Shown: piece by piece, positions 1-7,220 of the stretch
Layout: each line of letters opens with the position of its first letter
Numbering within the stretch: position 1 is the stretch's first letter
Source: G020354085 sp964629975
GTDB taxonomy: Bacteria; Pseudomonadota; Gammaproteobacteria; Acidiferrobacterales; Sulfurifustaceae
Reading direction: 5' to 3'
Assembly (NCBI GenBank): GCA_964629975.1
Contig: CAZVUN010000026.1
Coordinates: 1 to 28,245, forward strand
DNA length: 28,245 bases
Notes under the pieces: model-generated
Databases searched by the model: none
Seen by the model: only the letters and a program-made list of their open reading frames with translations
What the model was told of the DNA's origin: nothing
Position numbers and translations under genes: made by a program

Positions 1-31
1 GCGGCGCGCGGGGCCCCTCTCCGCTGCTCAT
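1..31 (-). CDS. isp2: Start of probable isp2 (HdrD-like iron-sulfur protein), cut by window edge
   Basis: Only about ten codons are visible (MSSGEGPRAP), too few for homology. The ATG at 31-29 overlaps the TGA of the Isp1 gene in an ATGA arrangement, so the frame is very likely translated and coupled to isp1. In the known Isp-type hydrogenase operons, such as Thiocapsa hynS-isp1-isp2-hynL, the gene after isp1 encodes Isp2. That is a soluble HdrD-like iron-sulfur protein thought to carry electrons between hydrogenase and the membrane cytochrome. The identity is inferred from gene order only. Confidence 0.45.
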   Translation of the reverse strand, partial: MSSGEGPRAP

Positions 32-687
32 GCTTTCACCCCCTTGAAGCCGGCGATGGCGCCGTTGTACCAGCGCGCGATGAAGATCGTGACCATGTGC
101 GACAGCTTGGTGAAGGGTGTCACGATGAGCAGCAGCTCAAAGCTCAGGATGTGCCAGGTGAGCATCTGCGTGTACTCCGGACCGATGCGCCGCACCAGCA
201 TGAAGCCGGTGACGAGCGGCAGGATCGTGACCACCCAGGTGAAGTAGTCCTGGAAGTCCGAGATCAGGCGCCGCACCGGGTCCATGAGGCGATGGATCAG
301 CACCGCGAGCAGCGCCGCGATCGACAGGATGGTCATGGCGTCGATCCACCCCGGCGGCAGCCCCGGCCAGCCGAATCCGAGGACCGCGCGGAACATATCG
401 ATGTGCTGGGTGAACAGGAACAGCGTCACGAGGAAACCGATGTGAAACGTGTACCCGGCGATGAGCGTGAAGTAGCCGCGATAGTTCATCCCCGGGTGGA
501 ACAGCGAACGGCGGAAGATGGTGGCGAGCCCCGGCCCCCACTCGCCGCCGCCGGGCTTGGCGAGGCTCGCCTTGCGCCCGAGCAGGTAGTTGTGCGCCAC
601 CCGGTACACGAGCCCGAGCACGAAGACCGCGAGCGAGAAGCCAAGCAGCGGCCCGCGCACGAAATGCAGCCATTCGGTTACGCTCAT
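28..687 (-). CDS. isp1: Isp1-like membrane cytochrome b of a group 1e [NiFe] hydrogenase
   Basis: This 219-residue protein has about five membrane helices (roughly 12-32, 71-93, 116-133, 147-166 and 177-201), like the NarI/DsrM-type cytochrome b subunits. Histidines at 64, 82, 95, 132, 179 and 197 lie in or near helices, and some should ligate b hemes. In Isp hydrogenases Isp1 passes electrons between the periplasmic hydrogenase, Isp2 and the quinone pool. The start is supported by AAGGAG six bases upstream, inside the end of the small-subunit gene three bases away. The stop overlaps the next start. It is not HyaC/HupC, the usual cytochrome b of group 1 enzymes: it follows the small subunit directly and has the NarI-like layout. 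Confidence 0.85.
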   Translation of the reverse strand: MSVTEWLHFVRGPLLGFSLAVFVLGLVYRVAHNYLLGRKASLAKPGGGEWGPGLATIFRRSLFHPGMNYRGYFTLIAGYTFHIGFLVTLFLFTQHIDMFRAVLGFGWPGLPPGWIDAMTILSIAALLAVLIHRLMDPVRRLISDFQDYFTWVVTILPLVTGFMLVRRIGPEYTQMLTWHILSFELLLIVTPFTKLSHMVTIFIARWYNGAIAGFKGVKA

Positions 688-690
688 GGG

Positions 691-1779
691 TTACTCCTTG
701 ACGTCCTTCACCGTCATCTTCTGGTGCTGTTCCTGCGCGCGCTTGCGCTTGGCCCGGTCGTACAGGCCGAACGCCACGCCGGCCGCGGCACCGGCCGCGA
801 CCGCCGCGGTCGCGACCTTGGTGACATCGACGCCGGGCGCCGACAACGGCGCGTAGAAACTGCCGGCATCCCAGAAGTCCGGCTCCGAGCAGCCGATGCA
901 GCCGTGGCCGGACTCGATCGGGAAGCTCGCGCCCCCGTTCCACTTCACGGTCGCGCAGGCGTTGTAGGTGGTCGGGCCCTTGCAGCCCAGCTCGAACAGG
1001 CACCAGCCGTTGCGCGCGCCCTCGTCGTCGAAGGTCTTGGCGAACTGGCCGCGCTCGTAGAACGGCCGCCGATAACAGCGATCGTGCACGGTGTCGCCGA
1101 AGAACGCCTTCGGGCGCTTCAGGGCATCGAGCTCCGGGATCTGCCCGAGGGTGAGCACGTGCGCGATCACGGCGGTCATCACCGAACCGATCGGCGGGCA
1201 GCCGGGCACGTTGATGATCGGCTTGTCCTTCACGATGTCCATCACCGACACCGCGCCGGTCGGGTTGGGTTTGGCGTGCGGGATGCCGCCAAACGCCGCG
1301 CAGGTGCCGACCGCGACGATCGCGGCCGCGCCTTTGGCGGTCTCGATGAGCATGTCGTAGTTGGAGATGCCGGCGATGGTGGAATACACGCCCCCGTCCT
1401 TCATCGGGATCGAGCCGTCCACCACCAGGATGTACTTGCCGGCGTGCTCCTTCATGGCGTGCTCGCGCGCCTCTTCCGCCGCGGTGCCGGAGGCCGCCTG
1501 CAGCGTGTGGTGATAGTCGAGCGAGATGGCATCGAAGATCAGGCTCTCGAGCGTGGGCGCGTGCGAGCGCGTGATCGATTCGGTGCAGCCGGTGCATTCC
1601 TGGAAGCTCAGCCAGATGACCGACTGGCGCTTGGCCTTGGCGAGCGTTTCGGCCATGACCTCGGCCATGCCCGGCGGCAGCGCCAGGAGCGAGGTCATCG
1701 AGGCGCAGAACTTGAGAAAACCGCGGCGCGTGACGCCGCGCGCGGCCAGGGTTTCGCCGATTGTGGAAGGTTGCGACAT
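691..1779 (-). CDS. hynS: [NiFe] hydrogenase small subunit, Tat-exported, standard 4-Cys proximal cluster
   Basis: A 362-residue precursor of the electron-transferring small subunit of a periplasm-facing uptake hydrogenase. The N-terminus has a twin-arginine signal (RRGFLK, 18-23). All cluster ligands are present: proximal [4Fe-4S] C62, C65, C160, C194; distal [4Fe-4S] H232, C235, C260, C266; medial [3Fe-4S] C275, C294, C297. Spacing matches the recalled E. coli Hyd-1 ligand spacing without indels. The two extra cysteines of oxygen-tolerant group 1d enzymes are absent, with G64 and G165 in their place. A C-terminal hydrophobic helix (about 320-340) followed by basic residues should anchor it. 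GGAGGA lies about seven bases before the ATG. The large subunit is not in the window, as expected for the split hynS-isp1-isp2-hynL order. Confidence 0.95.
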   Translation of the reverse strand: MSQPSTIGETLAARGVTRRGFLKFCASMTSLLALPPGMAEVMAETLAKAKRQSVIWLSFQECTGCTESITRSHAPTLESLIFDAISLDYHHTLQAASGTAAEEAREHAMKEHAGKYILVVDGSIPMKDGGVYSTIAGISNYDMLIETAKGAAAIVAVGTCAAFGGIPHAKPNPTGAVSVMDIVKDKPIINVPGCPPIGSVMTAVIAHVLTLGQIPELDALKRPKAFFGDTVHDRCYRRPFYERGQFAKTFDDEGARNGWCLFELGCKGPTTYNACATVKWNGGASFPIESGHGCIGCSEPDFWDAGSFYAPLSAPGVDVTKVATAAVAAGAAAGVAFGLYDRAKRKRAQEQHQKMTVKDVKE

Positions 1780-1793
1780 CTCGGTGTCCTCCG

Positions 1794-2309
1794 TCAGCTG
1801 GGTTGTTCGTCTGAATGAACGCGGGGGCTCTCGGCATCCCCGGCAACCGCTCCTTGCGTGGCCCTACCTCCTGCATCCATGCACTCGTGCCTCTCGCCCC
1901 ACTCCGGCTTCCATGCACTTCGCAGCCGCGCGAGCGCCGCGCGCGCATCGTCCGGGTGGCTCTTGAGGATTTCCGGCACGTGCGTAATGTCGAGGAACTC
2001 CGCGACCTTGGCGCCGTCGGTGTTCCAGTGCGTGATCCACCACACGCCGTGCACCACGGTCTCGCGCAGCTGCGTGGGCCCGAGCGCATCGATGCTGGCG
2101 CTGACCTCGCCCTGGCCGAGCACCTCGCGCAGGCGCTCGTAATCGCGCGGCCCCATGGGCAGGCTCAGAAGATCGATGCGGCTGGTCTTGCCGTGCTCGA
2201 CCAGCGCGGCGAGCGATGCCTCGACCTCCCGCAGGATCGCCGGCGCATAGCCGCCCGCGGCGGCATCGACCGCCACGACCTCGACCGGAATCTCGCTCAG
2301 GCGGTTCAT
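1794..2309 (-). CDS. hupH: HupH/HyaF-family hydrogenase maturation protein (single HupH C-terminal-type domain)
   Basis: A 171-residue cytoplasmic protein matching the conserved domain of HupH/HyaF. Visible family features are IPVEVV near the N-terminus, the GEVSA segment, ETVVHGVWWITHW, and an ITHVPEIL stretch near residue 130. HupH/HyaF assist maturation of the small subunit and its iron-sulfur clusters in uptake hydrogenases. It is shorter than E. coli HyaF, consistent with one domain only. The start at 2309 overlaps the protease TGA (ATGA), indicating translational coupling; an alternative ATG lies three codons upstream at 2318. The C-terminal 35 or so residues are low in recognisable motifs. 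Fourteen bases separate it from the small-subunit gene. Confidence 0.8.
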   Translation of the reverse strand: MNRLSEIPVEVVAVDAAAGGYAPAILREVEASLAALVEHGKTSRIDLLSLPMGPRDYERLREVLGQGEVSASIDALGPTQLRETVVHGVWWITHWNTDGAKVAEFLDITHVPEILKSHPDDARAALARLRSAWKPEWGERHECMDAGGRATQGAVAGDAESPRVHSDEQPS

Positions 2310-2779
2310 GCGCTCCATCTCCGTATCAGCGCGAGGGCTTGCTCGCAGGCGTGGGGAATCGCCGCGGCCACGGCGGCGGTGGGCTGCTCGGCCCAGTCGA
2401 CATACTGCGGCTGGATGCCGATCAGGGCGCGGCGCGCCGGCAGCGCGTCGGTCAGGCGCGCGATTGCCATCAGGTCGATCAGCCCGACCTCGTGCACGCT
2501 GCGCTTGCGGTTGGCGCCGAGGAACGCATCCATCTCGCTGCCCTCGAACACGCGCACCGTGCCGGCGTCGGCCTTGAGCTGCGCCGCATCGATGACGATG
2601 AGCTGGTCGGCTTCCTCGATGGGCGCGGCGAGGGTGAAGGACAGCGTGCCGCCGTCGACGAATGCGATGTCGGGCCGCTCGCCCTGCTCGGCGGCGAGCG
2701 CGCGCACCGCGTACACGCCGGCACCCTCGTCACCCAGCAGGGTATTGCCGATGCCCAGTACCAGCGTTCTTGTTGTCAT
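2306..2779 (-). CDS. Hydrogenase maturation endopeptidase (HyaD/HupD/HybD family)
   Basis: A 157-residue nickel-sensing protease that removes the C-terminal tail of the large subunit after NiFe insertion. It opens with the family signature VLGIGNTLLGDEGAGV. The expected nickel ligands are visible: E18 in GDEG, D64 in VIDAAQ and H96 in SVHEVGL. The start at 2779 gives the canonical MTTRTLVLGIGN; the frame stays open about 108 codons further upstream, but that stretch is GC-rich noise crossing the promoter region. It is the first gene of the minus-strand hydrogenase operon, so maturation genes precede the structural genes. It probably acts on the large subunit encoded beyond the window. Confidence 0.92.
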   Translation of the reverse strand: MTTRTLVLGIGNTLLGDEGAGVYAVRALAAEQGERPDIAFVDGGTLSFTLAAPIEEADQLIVIDAAQLKADAGTVRVFEGSEMDAFLGANRKRSVHEVGLIDLMAIARLTDALPARRALIGIQPQYVDWAEQPTAAVAAAIPHACEQALALIRRWSA

Positions 2780-2959
2780 CGCGAATCGACCCGGAGTCTG
2801 TGTCGAATCCCGGTACCCTGTCGTGTTGGCGGCGGCACCCGTCGCGCCTCGGCGGGCCCAATCCCCGGGGCCGGTGCCGAGCGCTACCGCGGGCGGGGAC
2901 CCGGGGCACCGCGCGTTCCGTGCCTGCGGAACACGCGCACCCATGAGATTTCTGCGCGC

Positions 2960-2965
2960 ATGATA
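2960..2965 (-). promoter_or_regulatory. Candidate -10 hexamer of the hydrogenase operon
   Basis: On the minus strand the bases read TATCAT, four of six matches to TATAAT. Its centre is 31 bases from the centre of the palindrome at 2987-3000. This is the spacing expected of a class II FNR/CRP-activated promoter with the site at -41.5. No good -35 is present, as is usual at such promoters. Confidence 0.5.
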
Positions 2966-2986
2966 CGCGCGGGCCCTGACGTTGAA

Positions 2987-3000
2987 TTGACGCACGTCAA
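2987..3000. promoter_or_regulatory. FNR/CRP-family operator (TTGACGCACGTCAA)
   Basis: A perfect inverted repeat, TTGACG-CA-CGTCAA. It fits the FNR-superfamily pattern TTGA-N6-TCAA; the TTGAC/GTCAA arms resemble FNR, Anr, Dnr or NNR sites. It sits in an AT-rich patch of a very GC-rich region and is centred 31 bases from -10-like hexamers on both sides. The inferred role is activation of hydrogenase structural and maturation genes under low oxygen or another signal. Which regulator binds cannot be told from sequence. Confidence 0.7.
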
Positions 3001-3021
3001 TATTCGGCAGAATTGTTTCGC

Positions 3022-3027
3022 TACGAT
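3022..3027 (+). promoter_or_regulatory. Candidate -10 hexamer of hypCABD
   Basis: TACGAT, four of six matches to TATAAT, with its centre 31 bases right of the centre of the palindrome at 2987-3000. A start site near 3035 would place that operator at -41.5. This mirrors the arrangement on the other strand. Confidence 0.5.
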
Positions 3028-3089
3028 GATCCGCGCCCGGCCGCTCGTGCCGGCCTCGAAAGGCAACCAACCCTGTCAGGATTGCGCGC

Positions 3090-3341
3090 ATGTGCCTCGG
3101 CATCCCGATGCAGGTCGTCGAAATCAGTGGCTTCGTGGCGCGCTGCCAGGCGAAGGGCGTGGAGCGCGAGGTGAGCCTGTTCCTGATGCAGGACGAACCC
3201 GTGGCGGTCGGCGACTACGTCATGGTGCACGTCGGCTACGCCATCCAGAGAATCGAGCCCGAGGCCGCGCGCAGCGCCTGGGAGCTGTATGACGAGATGC
3301 TGGCCGGCGATCCGGCCGCGGGCGGTGCCGGCCATGCATGA
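3090..3341 (+). CDS. hypC: HypC, hydrogenase maturation chaperone
   Basis: An 83-residue small chaperone beginning MCLGIPMQVV. Cys2 is the residue that binds the Fe(CN)2CO intermediate and the large-subunit precursor once Met1 is removed. The conserved GDYVMVHVGYAI segment follows at about 41-52. HypC forms the scaffold with HypD on which the iron cofactor is built. It is the first gene of hypCABD, behind an AGGA ribosome site, and its end overlaps hypA by eight bases. No second HypC-type gene is visible, so it may serve the single hydrogenase encoded alongside. Confidence 0.96.
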   Translation: MCLGIPMQVVEISGFVARCQAKGVEREVSLFLMQDEPVAVGDYVMVHVGYAIQRIEPEAARSAWELYDEMLAGDPAAGGAGHA

Positions 3342-3711
3342 ACTGTCGGTCTGCTACGGTCTGCTCGATCAGGTCGAGGGCATCGCCCGTGAGCACAACG
3401 CCGGCGCCGTACGCAGCATACACCTGCGCATCGGGCCGCTGTCCGGGATCGAGCCCGAGCTCCTGCGGCAGGCCTTCCCGCTGGCCAGCGCCGGCACGGT
3501 CGCCTGCGCCGCCGCGCTCGTGATCGAGACGGCCGACATCCGGGTGCGCTGCGACAGCTGCGGTGCCGAAACGCCGGCCACGATGAATCGTCTGGTGTGC
3601 GCTGCCTGTGGCGACTGGCACACGCGCCTGGTGAGCGGCGATGAACTGCTGTTGGCAAGTGTTGAGCTTGCAAGCGAGGAACCATGTGCGACACCTGCGG
3701 CTGCAATGTAA
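3334..3711 (+). CDS. hypA: HypA, nickel-delivery zinc protein
   Basis: A 125-residue protein starting MHEL, whose Met1-His2-Glu3 terminus binds nickel. The zinc site is C73-x2-C76 and C89-x2-C92. HypA works with HypB to load nickel into the large subunit. The start at 3334 is fixed by the required MHEL terminus and overlaps the hypC stop; a longer frame upstream would destroy the nickel site. The 3-prime end overlaps hypB by 28 bases. The extra C-terminal tail after about residue 112 is not conserved in the family as I recall it. Confidence 0.95.
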   Translation: MHELSVCYGLLDQVEGIAREHNAGAVRSIHLRIGPLSGIEPELLRQAFPLASAGTVACAAALVIETADIRVRCDSCGAETPATMNRLVCAACGDWHTRLVSGDELLLASVELASEEPCATPAAAM

Positions 3712-4505
3712 CCCCGGGCAACGAGCACCTCGCGCGGCAACCCAACGCCGCGGGCGAATCCGCGGTGACGGTGCTCGCCGACCTGCTCGCGGCCAACGAT
3801 CAAACCGCGGCACACAACCGCGCGCATTTCAACGAGCACGGCGTGCTCGCGCTCAATCTCATGTCCTCGCCCGGTGCCGGCAAGACCGCGCTGCTCGAGG
3901 CCACGATCGACGCGCTGAAAGAGGAGCTCAACATCGCGGTGATCGAGGGCGATCTGGAAACCGAGAACGACGCGGCGCGCATACGCGCCAAGGGCGTGCC
4001 GGCGGTACAGATCACCACCGGCACGGCCTGCCACCTCGACGCGCACATGGTGCATGCGGCGCTGCACGCGCTGCCGCTCGCCGGGCTCGACATCCTGTTC
4101 ATCGAAAACGTCGGCAACCTGGTGTGTCCGGCGAGCTTCGATCTCGGCCAGCATCGCAACGTCACCCTGCTGTCGGTGACCGAGGGCGATGACAAGCCGG
4201 CCAAGTATCCGGTGATGTTCCGCGCCGCCGATCTCGTGCTGCTCACCAAGACCGACCTGCTGGCGGTGCTGGAGGACTTCAGCCCGCTGCGCGCCGAGGC
4301 CAACCTGCGCACGCTTGCCAACCCGGCGCCGGTCATGCCGCTCTCGGCGCGCAAGGGAGCCGGCATGGAGGCGTGGCTTGCATGGTTGCGGCAGGAGCTG
4401 CGCGCGCAGCGTGAGCGCGCTGCCGCGCGCCTCACGCTGCGGCCGGCGGGTCAACCGGGCGGGAGGCTCCACCCGAGCGCCGGCCAACTGCGCATTCGCG
4501 CCTAG
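3684..4505 (+). CDS. hypB: HypB, nickel-insertion GTPase
   Basis: A 273-residue SIMIBI-class GTPase. The N-terminal CDTCGC motif (2-7) is the high-affinity nickel site of E. coli-type HypB; there is no polyhistidine stretch, so it is not a nickel-storage form. The P-loop is SSPGAGKT (61-68). C116-H117 and C148 mark the metal site at the dimer interface, ENVGNLVCPA is at 141-150, and TKTD (188-191) is the guanine-specificity motif. A GAGGAA ribosome site precedes the ATG inside hypA. The C-terminal 30 residues or so, rich in Arg, Ala and Gly, form an extension of unknown use. Confidence 0.96.
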   Translation: MCDTCGCNVTPGNEHLARQPNAAGESAVTVLADLLAANDQTAAHNRAHFNEHGVLALNLMSSPGAGKTALLEATIDALKEELNIAVIEGDLETENDAARIRAKGVPAVQITTGTACHLDAHMVHAALHALPLAGLDILFIENVGNLVCPASFDLGQHRNVTLLSVTEGDDKPAKYPVMFRAADLVLLTKTDLLAVLEDFSPLRAEANLRTLANPAPVMPLSARKGAGMEAWLAWLRQELRAQRERAAARLTLRPAGQPGGRLHPSAGQLRIRA

Positions 4506-4514
4506 CGCCCCGCC

Positions 4515-5621
4515 ATGGCCGCTGCCCGCGACTGGCTCGCGCGCATCCGCACGCTGCCCCTGCCGCCGAAGGTGCGCATCATGAACGTGTGCGGCGGGCA
4601 CGAGCGCGCCATCACGATGGCCGGGCTGCGCGGCGCGCTGCCCCCGAACATCGAGCTCATCCCCGGACCCGGCTGCCCGGTGTGCGTGTGCCCGGAGGAG
4701 GACGTCTACCAGGCGATCCAGCTCGCGCTGCACGAGGAAATCACGCTCGTCGCCTTCGGCGACATGCTGCGCGTGCCGGTCAACGCGCCGAAGAAGGACG
4801 CGCGCTCGCTCGAGCAGGCCAAGGCCCTGGGCGCCGACATCCGCCCGATTGCCTCACCGACCGAGGCCGTGGCGATCGCGCGCGCGAATCCCGGCAAGCC
4901 CGTGGTGTTCTTCGCCGCCGGTTTCGAGACCACCACCGCACCCGTGGCCGGGATGCTCGCCGAAGGCGTGCCGGACAATCTCTTCGTGCTCCTGTCAGGC
5001 CGGCTCACCTGGCCGGCGGTGGCGATGCTGCTCGAATCGGACACGCCCGGGTTCGACGCCCTGATTGCGCCCGGCCACGTGTCGACGGTGATGGGCCCGG
5101 AGGAATGGCAGTTCGTGGTCGAGCGCCACGGTCTGCCCGCCGCCATTGCCGGCTTCACCCCGGAGAGCCTGCTCGCTGCGATGTACTCGGTGCTGCGCCA
5201 GCGGATCGAAGGCCGGCGCTTCCTCGACAACTGCTACGCCGCGGTCGCGCGCCCCGGGGGCAACCCGAGCGCCAGGCGCTGGCTCGCGCAGACCCTGGAG
5301 GTGACCGACGCCAACTGGCGCGGTGTGGGCGTGATCCCGCGCTCGGGCTTCGCGCTGCGGGCCGGCCTTGCCGCGCACGATGCGCGCCGGCAATTCCGTT
5401 CTTATGAAGATGCCGCGCGCAAGCGCCGCGGCGAGATGCCGCCGGGCTGCGACTGCGCGCGCGTGGTGCTCGGCAAGATCTACCCCAACGAGTGCGTCCT
5501 GTACGGGCGCGCCTGCACCCCGCGCCACCCGATCGGCCCGTGCATGGTGTCGGACGAAGGGGCGTGCCGCATCTGGTGGGCGGGCGGTGTGCGCGAACCC
5601 AAGGCCGCCGCCGCACGCTGA
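4515..5621 (+). CDS. hypD: HypD, Fe(CN)2CO assembly iron-sulfur protein
   Basis: A 368-residue central scaffold for building the Fe(CN)2CO unit with HypC and HypE. Motifs in order: NVCGGHE (C26), GPGCPVCVCP (51-60), FETTT (138-142), and the C-terminal [4Fe-4S]-binding region with C312, C314, C327, C334, C343 and C351. The length matches the family. The loop usually read as GPGCPVCVTP carries an additional cysteine here (C59). The gene starts nine bases after hypB. The end is followed by an 84-base gap before the next plus-strand gene, so hypCABD may be its own unit or continue. Confidence 0.96.
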   Translation: MAAARDWLARIRTLPLPPKVRIMNVCGGHERAITMAGLRGALPPNIELIPGPGCPVCVCPEEDVYQAIQLALHEEITLVAFGDMLRVPVNAPKKDARSLEQAKALGADIRPIASPTEAVAIARANPGKPVVFFAAGFETTTAPVAGMLAEGVPDNLFVLLSGRLTWPAVAMLLESDTPGFDALIAPGHVSTVMGPEEWQFVVERHGLPAAIAGFTPESLLAAMYSVLRQRIEGRRFLDNCYAAVARPGGNPSARRWLAQTLEVTDANWRGVGVIPRSGFALRAGLAAHDARRQFRSYEDAARKRRGEMPPGCDCARVVLGKIYPNECVLYGRACTPRHPIGPCMVSDEGACRIWWAGGVREPKAAAAR

Positions 5622-5666
5622 CAGCGCCGCGCCCCGCCGGCCTATCCACGCGCTCGGCGGCTCTCC

Positions 5667-5672
5667 TACAAT
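5667..5672 (+). promoter_or_regulatory. Candidate -10 (TACAAT) before the PPK2 gene
   Basis: TACAAT, five of six matches to TATAAT, 34 bases before the next ATG, in the 84-base gap after hypD. The region 17-18 bases upstream (TATCCA) is a poor -35. It would allow the polyphosphate gene to be expressed apart from the hyp operon. Confidence 0.35.
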
Positions 5673-5705
5673 GCCCGGACGCCACCACCCAAAGGCCCAC
5701 CACCC

Positions 5706-7181
5706 ATGCTGGAATCCGCGGAAGTCGGCCATCGCGTCGACAAGGCCACCTACGAGCGCGAGCTTCCCACGCTGCGCGCGAACCTGCTGGAGGCGCAGTA
5801 CGCGCTGCTGCGCACGGCGAAGTTCCCGGTGCTCGTGCTGATCAACGGTGTCGAGGCCGCCGGGCGCGGCGAGACCGTCAACGAGCTCAAGGAATGGATG
5901 GATCCGCGCCACATCCGCGTGCACGCCCTGAGCGAGCCGACCGAAGACGAGCGCAACCATCCGACGATGTGGCGCTTCTGGCGCGCCCTGCCGCCCAAGG
6001 GCAAGATCGGCGTGTTCTTCGGCAACTGGTACACGCCGGTGTTCCTGCGGCGCGTGCTGCAGGGCGCGGGCCGTGCGGAATTCGACGAGGCGCTGGAAGA
6101 GATCACACGCTTCGAGCGCATGCTGGCCGACGAGGGCGCGCTGATCCTCAAGTTCTGGTTTCATCTCGCCAGGAAGGATCAGAAGCGCCGCCTGAAGGCG
6201 CTCGAAAGGGATCGCGACACACGCTGGCGCGTGACCAAGCGCGACTGGCAGCATTTCAAGCTGTACAACAAGTTCCGTGAGAGCGCCGAGCGTGCACTGC
6301 GCCAGACCAGCACCGAGTTCGCGCCATGGATCGTGGTGGAAGGCAACGACACCCGCTATCGCGGCCTGATGGTGGGCAAGACCCTGCACGCCGCGCTCAC
6401 GCGCCGGCTCGAGGCCCCGGGCGTGGCACCGCACGGCGAGACGCCGCTGCCGCCCTCGCCGATCGATGCGCGCAACGTGCTCAACAAGCTCGATCTCACG
6501 CGCAAGCTCGACAAGGACAAGTACGCCAGGCAACTCGAGGACTACCAGGGCCGACTCGCGCGCCTCACGCGCAAGAAGGCGTTCCGCCGCCGCGCACTGG
6601 TGGCGGTGTTCGAGGGCATGGACGCCGCCGGCAAGGGCGGTGCCATCCGGCGCGTGGCCAACGCGCTCGACATCCGCCAGTACGATATTCATCCGGTGGC
6701 CGCGCCGAGCGACGAGGAGCGCGCGCAGCCGTACCTGTGGCGCTTCTGGCGGCACGTGCCGGGACGCGGGCGCATCGCGATCTTCGACCGCTCCTGGTAC
6801 GGGCGCGTGCTGGTCGAGCGCGTCGAAGGCCTGTGCTCGGAATACGACTGGATGCGCGCCTACACCGAGATCAATGACTTCGAGGAGCAGCTCACGCGCG
6901 CCGGCGCGATTGTGGCGAAGTTCTGGTTGCAGATCAGCGCGGACGAGCAGCTCAGGCGCTTCAAGGAGCGCGAGGCCACGCCGTACAAGCGCTTCAAGAT
7001 CACGCAGGAAGACTGGCGCAACCGCGAAAAGCTCGACGCCTACCAGCACGCGGTCGTCGACATGATCGAGCGCACCAGCACCGAGATCGCCCCCTGGACG
7101 CTCATCGCGGCCGAGGACAAGCGCTACGCGCGCGTGCAGATACTGAAGACGCTGTGCGAGTCCATCGAGGCAAGCGTGTAA
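5706..7181 (+). CDS. pap: Polyphosphate:AMP phosphotransferase (class II, tandem PPK2 domains)
   Basis: A 491-residue protein with two PPK2 P-loop kinase domains. The C-terminal half is the active one: Walker A EGMDAAGKGG (303-312) and Walker B-like IFDRSWYGRV (359-368). The N-terminal half keeps the fold but has lost key residues: NGVEAAGRGET (47-57) lacks the P-loop lysine and FFGNWYTPVF (104-113) lacks the DRS acid. This matches class II PPK2 enzymes such as Pseudomonas PAP, which phosphorylate AMP to ADP using polyphosphate. It is probably cytoplasmic. No clear ribosome site precedes the ATG. Its place beside hyp genes has no obvious functional reason beyond shared transcription. Confidence 0.9.
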   Translation: MLESAEVGHRVDKATYERELPTLRANLLEAQYALLRTAKFPVLVLINGVEAAGRGETVNELKEWMDPRHIRVHALSEPTEDERNHPTMWRFWRALPPKGKIGVFFGNWYTPVFLRRVLQGAGRAEFDEALEEITRFERMLADEGALILKFWFHLARKDQKRRLKALERDRDTRWRVTKRDWQHFKLYNKFRESAERALRQTSTEFAPWIVVEGNDTRYRGLMVGKTLHAALTRRLEAPGVAPHGETPLPPSPIDARNVLNKLDLTRKLDKDKYARQLEDYQGRLARLTRKKAFRRRALVAVFEGMDAAGKGGAIRRVANALDIRQYDIHPVAAPSDEERAQPYLWRFWRHVPGRGRIAIFDRSWYGRVLVERVEGLCSEYDWMRAYTEINDFEEQLTRAGAIVAKFWLQISADEQLRRFKEREATPYKRFKITQEDWRNREKLDAYQHAVVDMIERTSTEIAPWTLIAAEDKRYARVQILKTLCESIEASV

Positions 7182-7220
7182 CGCCCCTGGCGTACGACAT
7201 TCCCAACGAGGAGGATAACG

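Larger units (their letters stand above)
2780..3089. promoter_or_regulatory. Divergent control region between the hydrogenase operon and hypCABD
   Basis: No convincing gene is seen in these 310 bases; an open frame continuing the protease upstream has no family similarity. The half nearest hypC (about 2955-3030) is noticeably more AT-rich than its surroundings. It carries an FNR/CRP-type palindrome at 2987-3000 with a -10-like hexamer on each side. No clear sigma-54 -24/-12 pair (GG-N10-GC in the TGGCAC/TTGC context) was found. The leaders would be about 170 bases on the protease side and about 55 bases on the hypC side. Confidence 0.7.

Noticed and set aside
2780..3089. Sigma-54 promoter before hydrogenase or hyp genes
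   Set aside because: Many hydrogenase operons have one, so I looked for TGGCAC-N5-TTGC on both strands; no close match with correct spacing was found.
2780..3103. N-terminal extension of the hydrogenase protease reaching to 3103
   Set aside because: The family starts at the MTTRTLVLGIGN-type terminus. The extension is composition-driven and would cover the promoter region and the operator.
5706..6350. Decayed N-terminal kinase half of the PPK2 protein as a pseudogene sign
   Set aside because: Loss of the P-loop lysine and acid in the first domain is normal for class II PPK2 enzymes; the second domain is intact.
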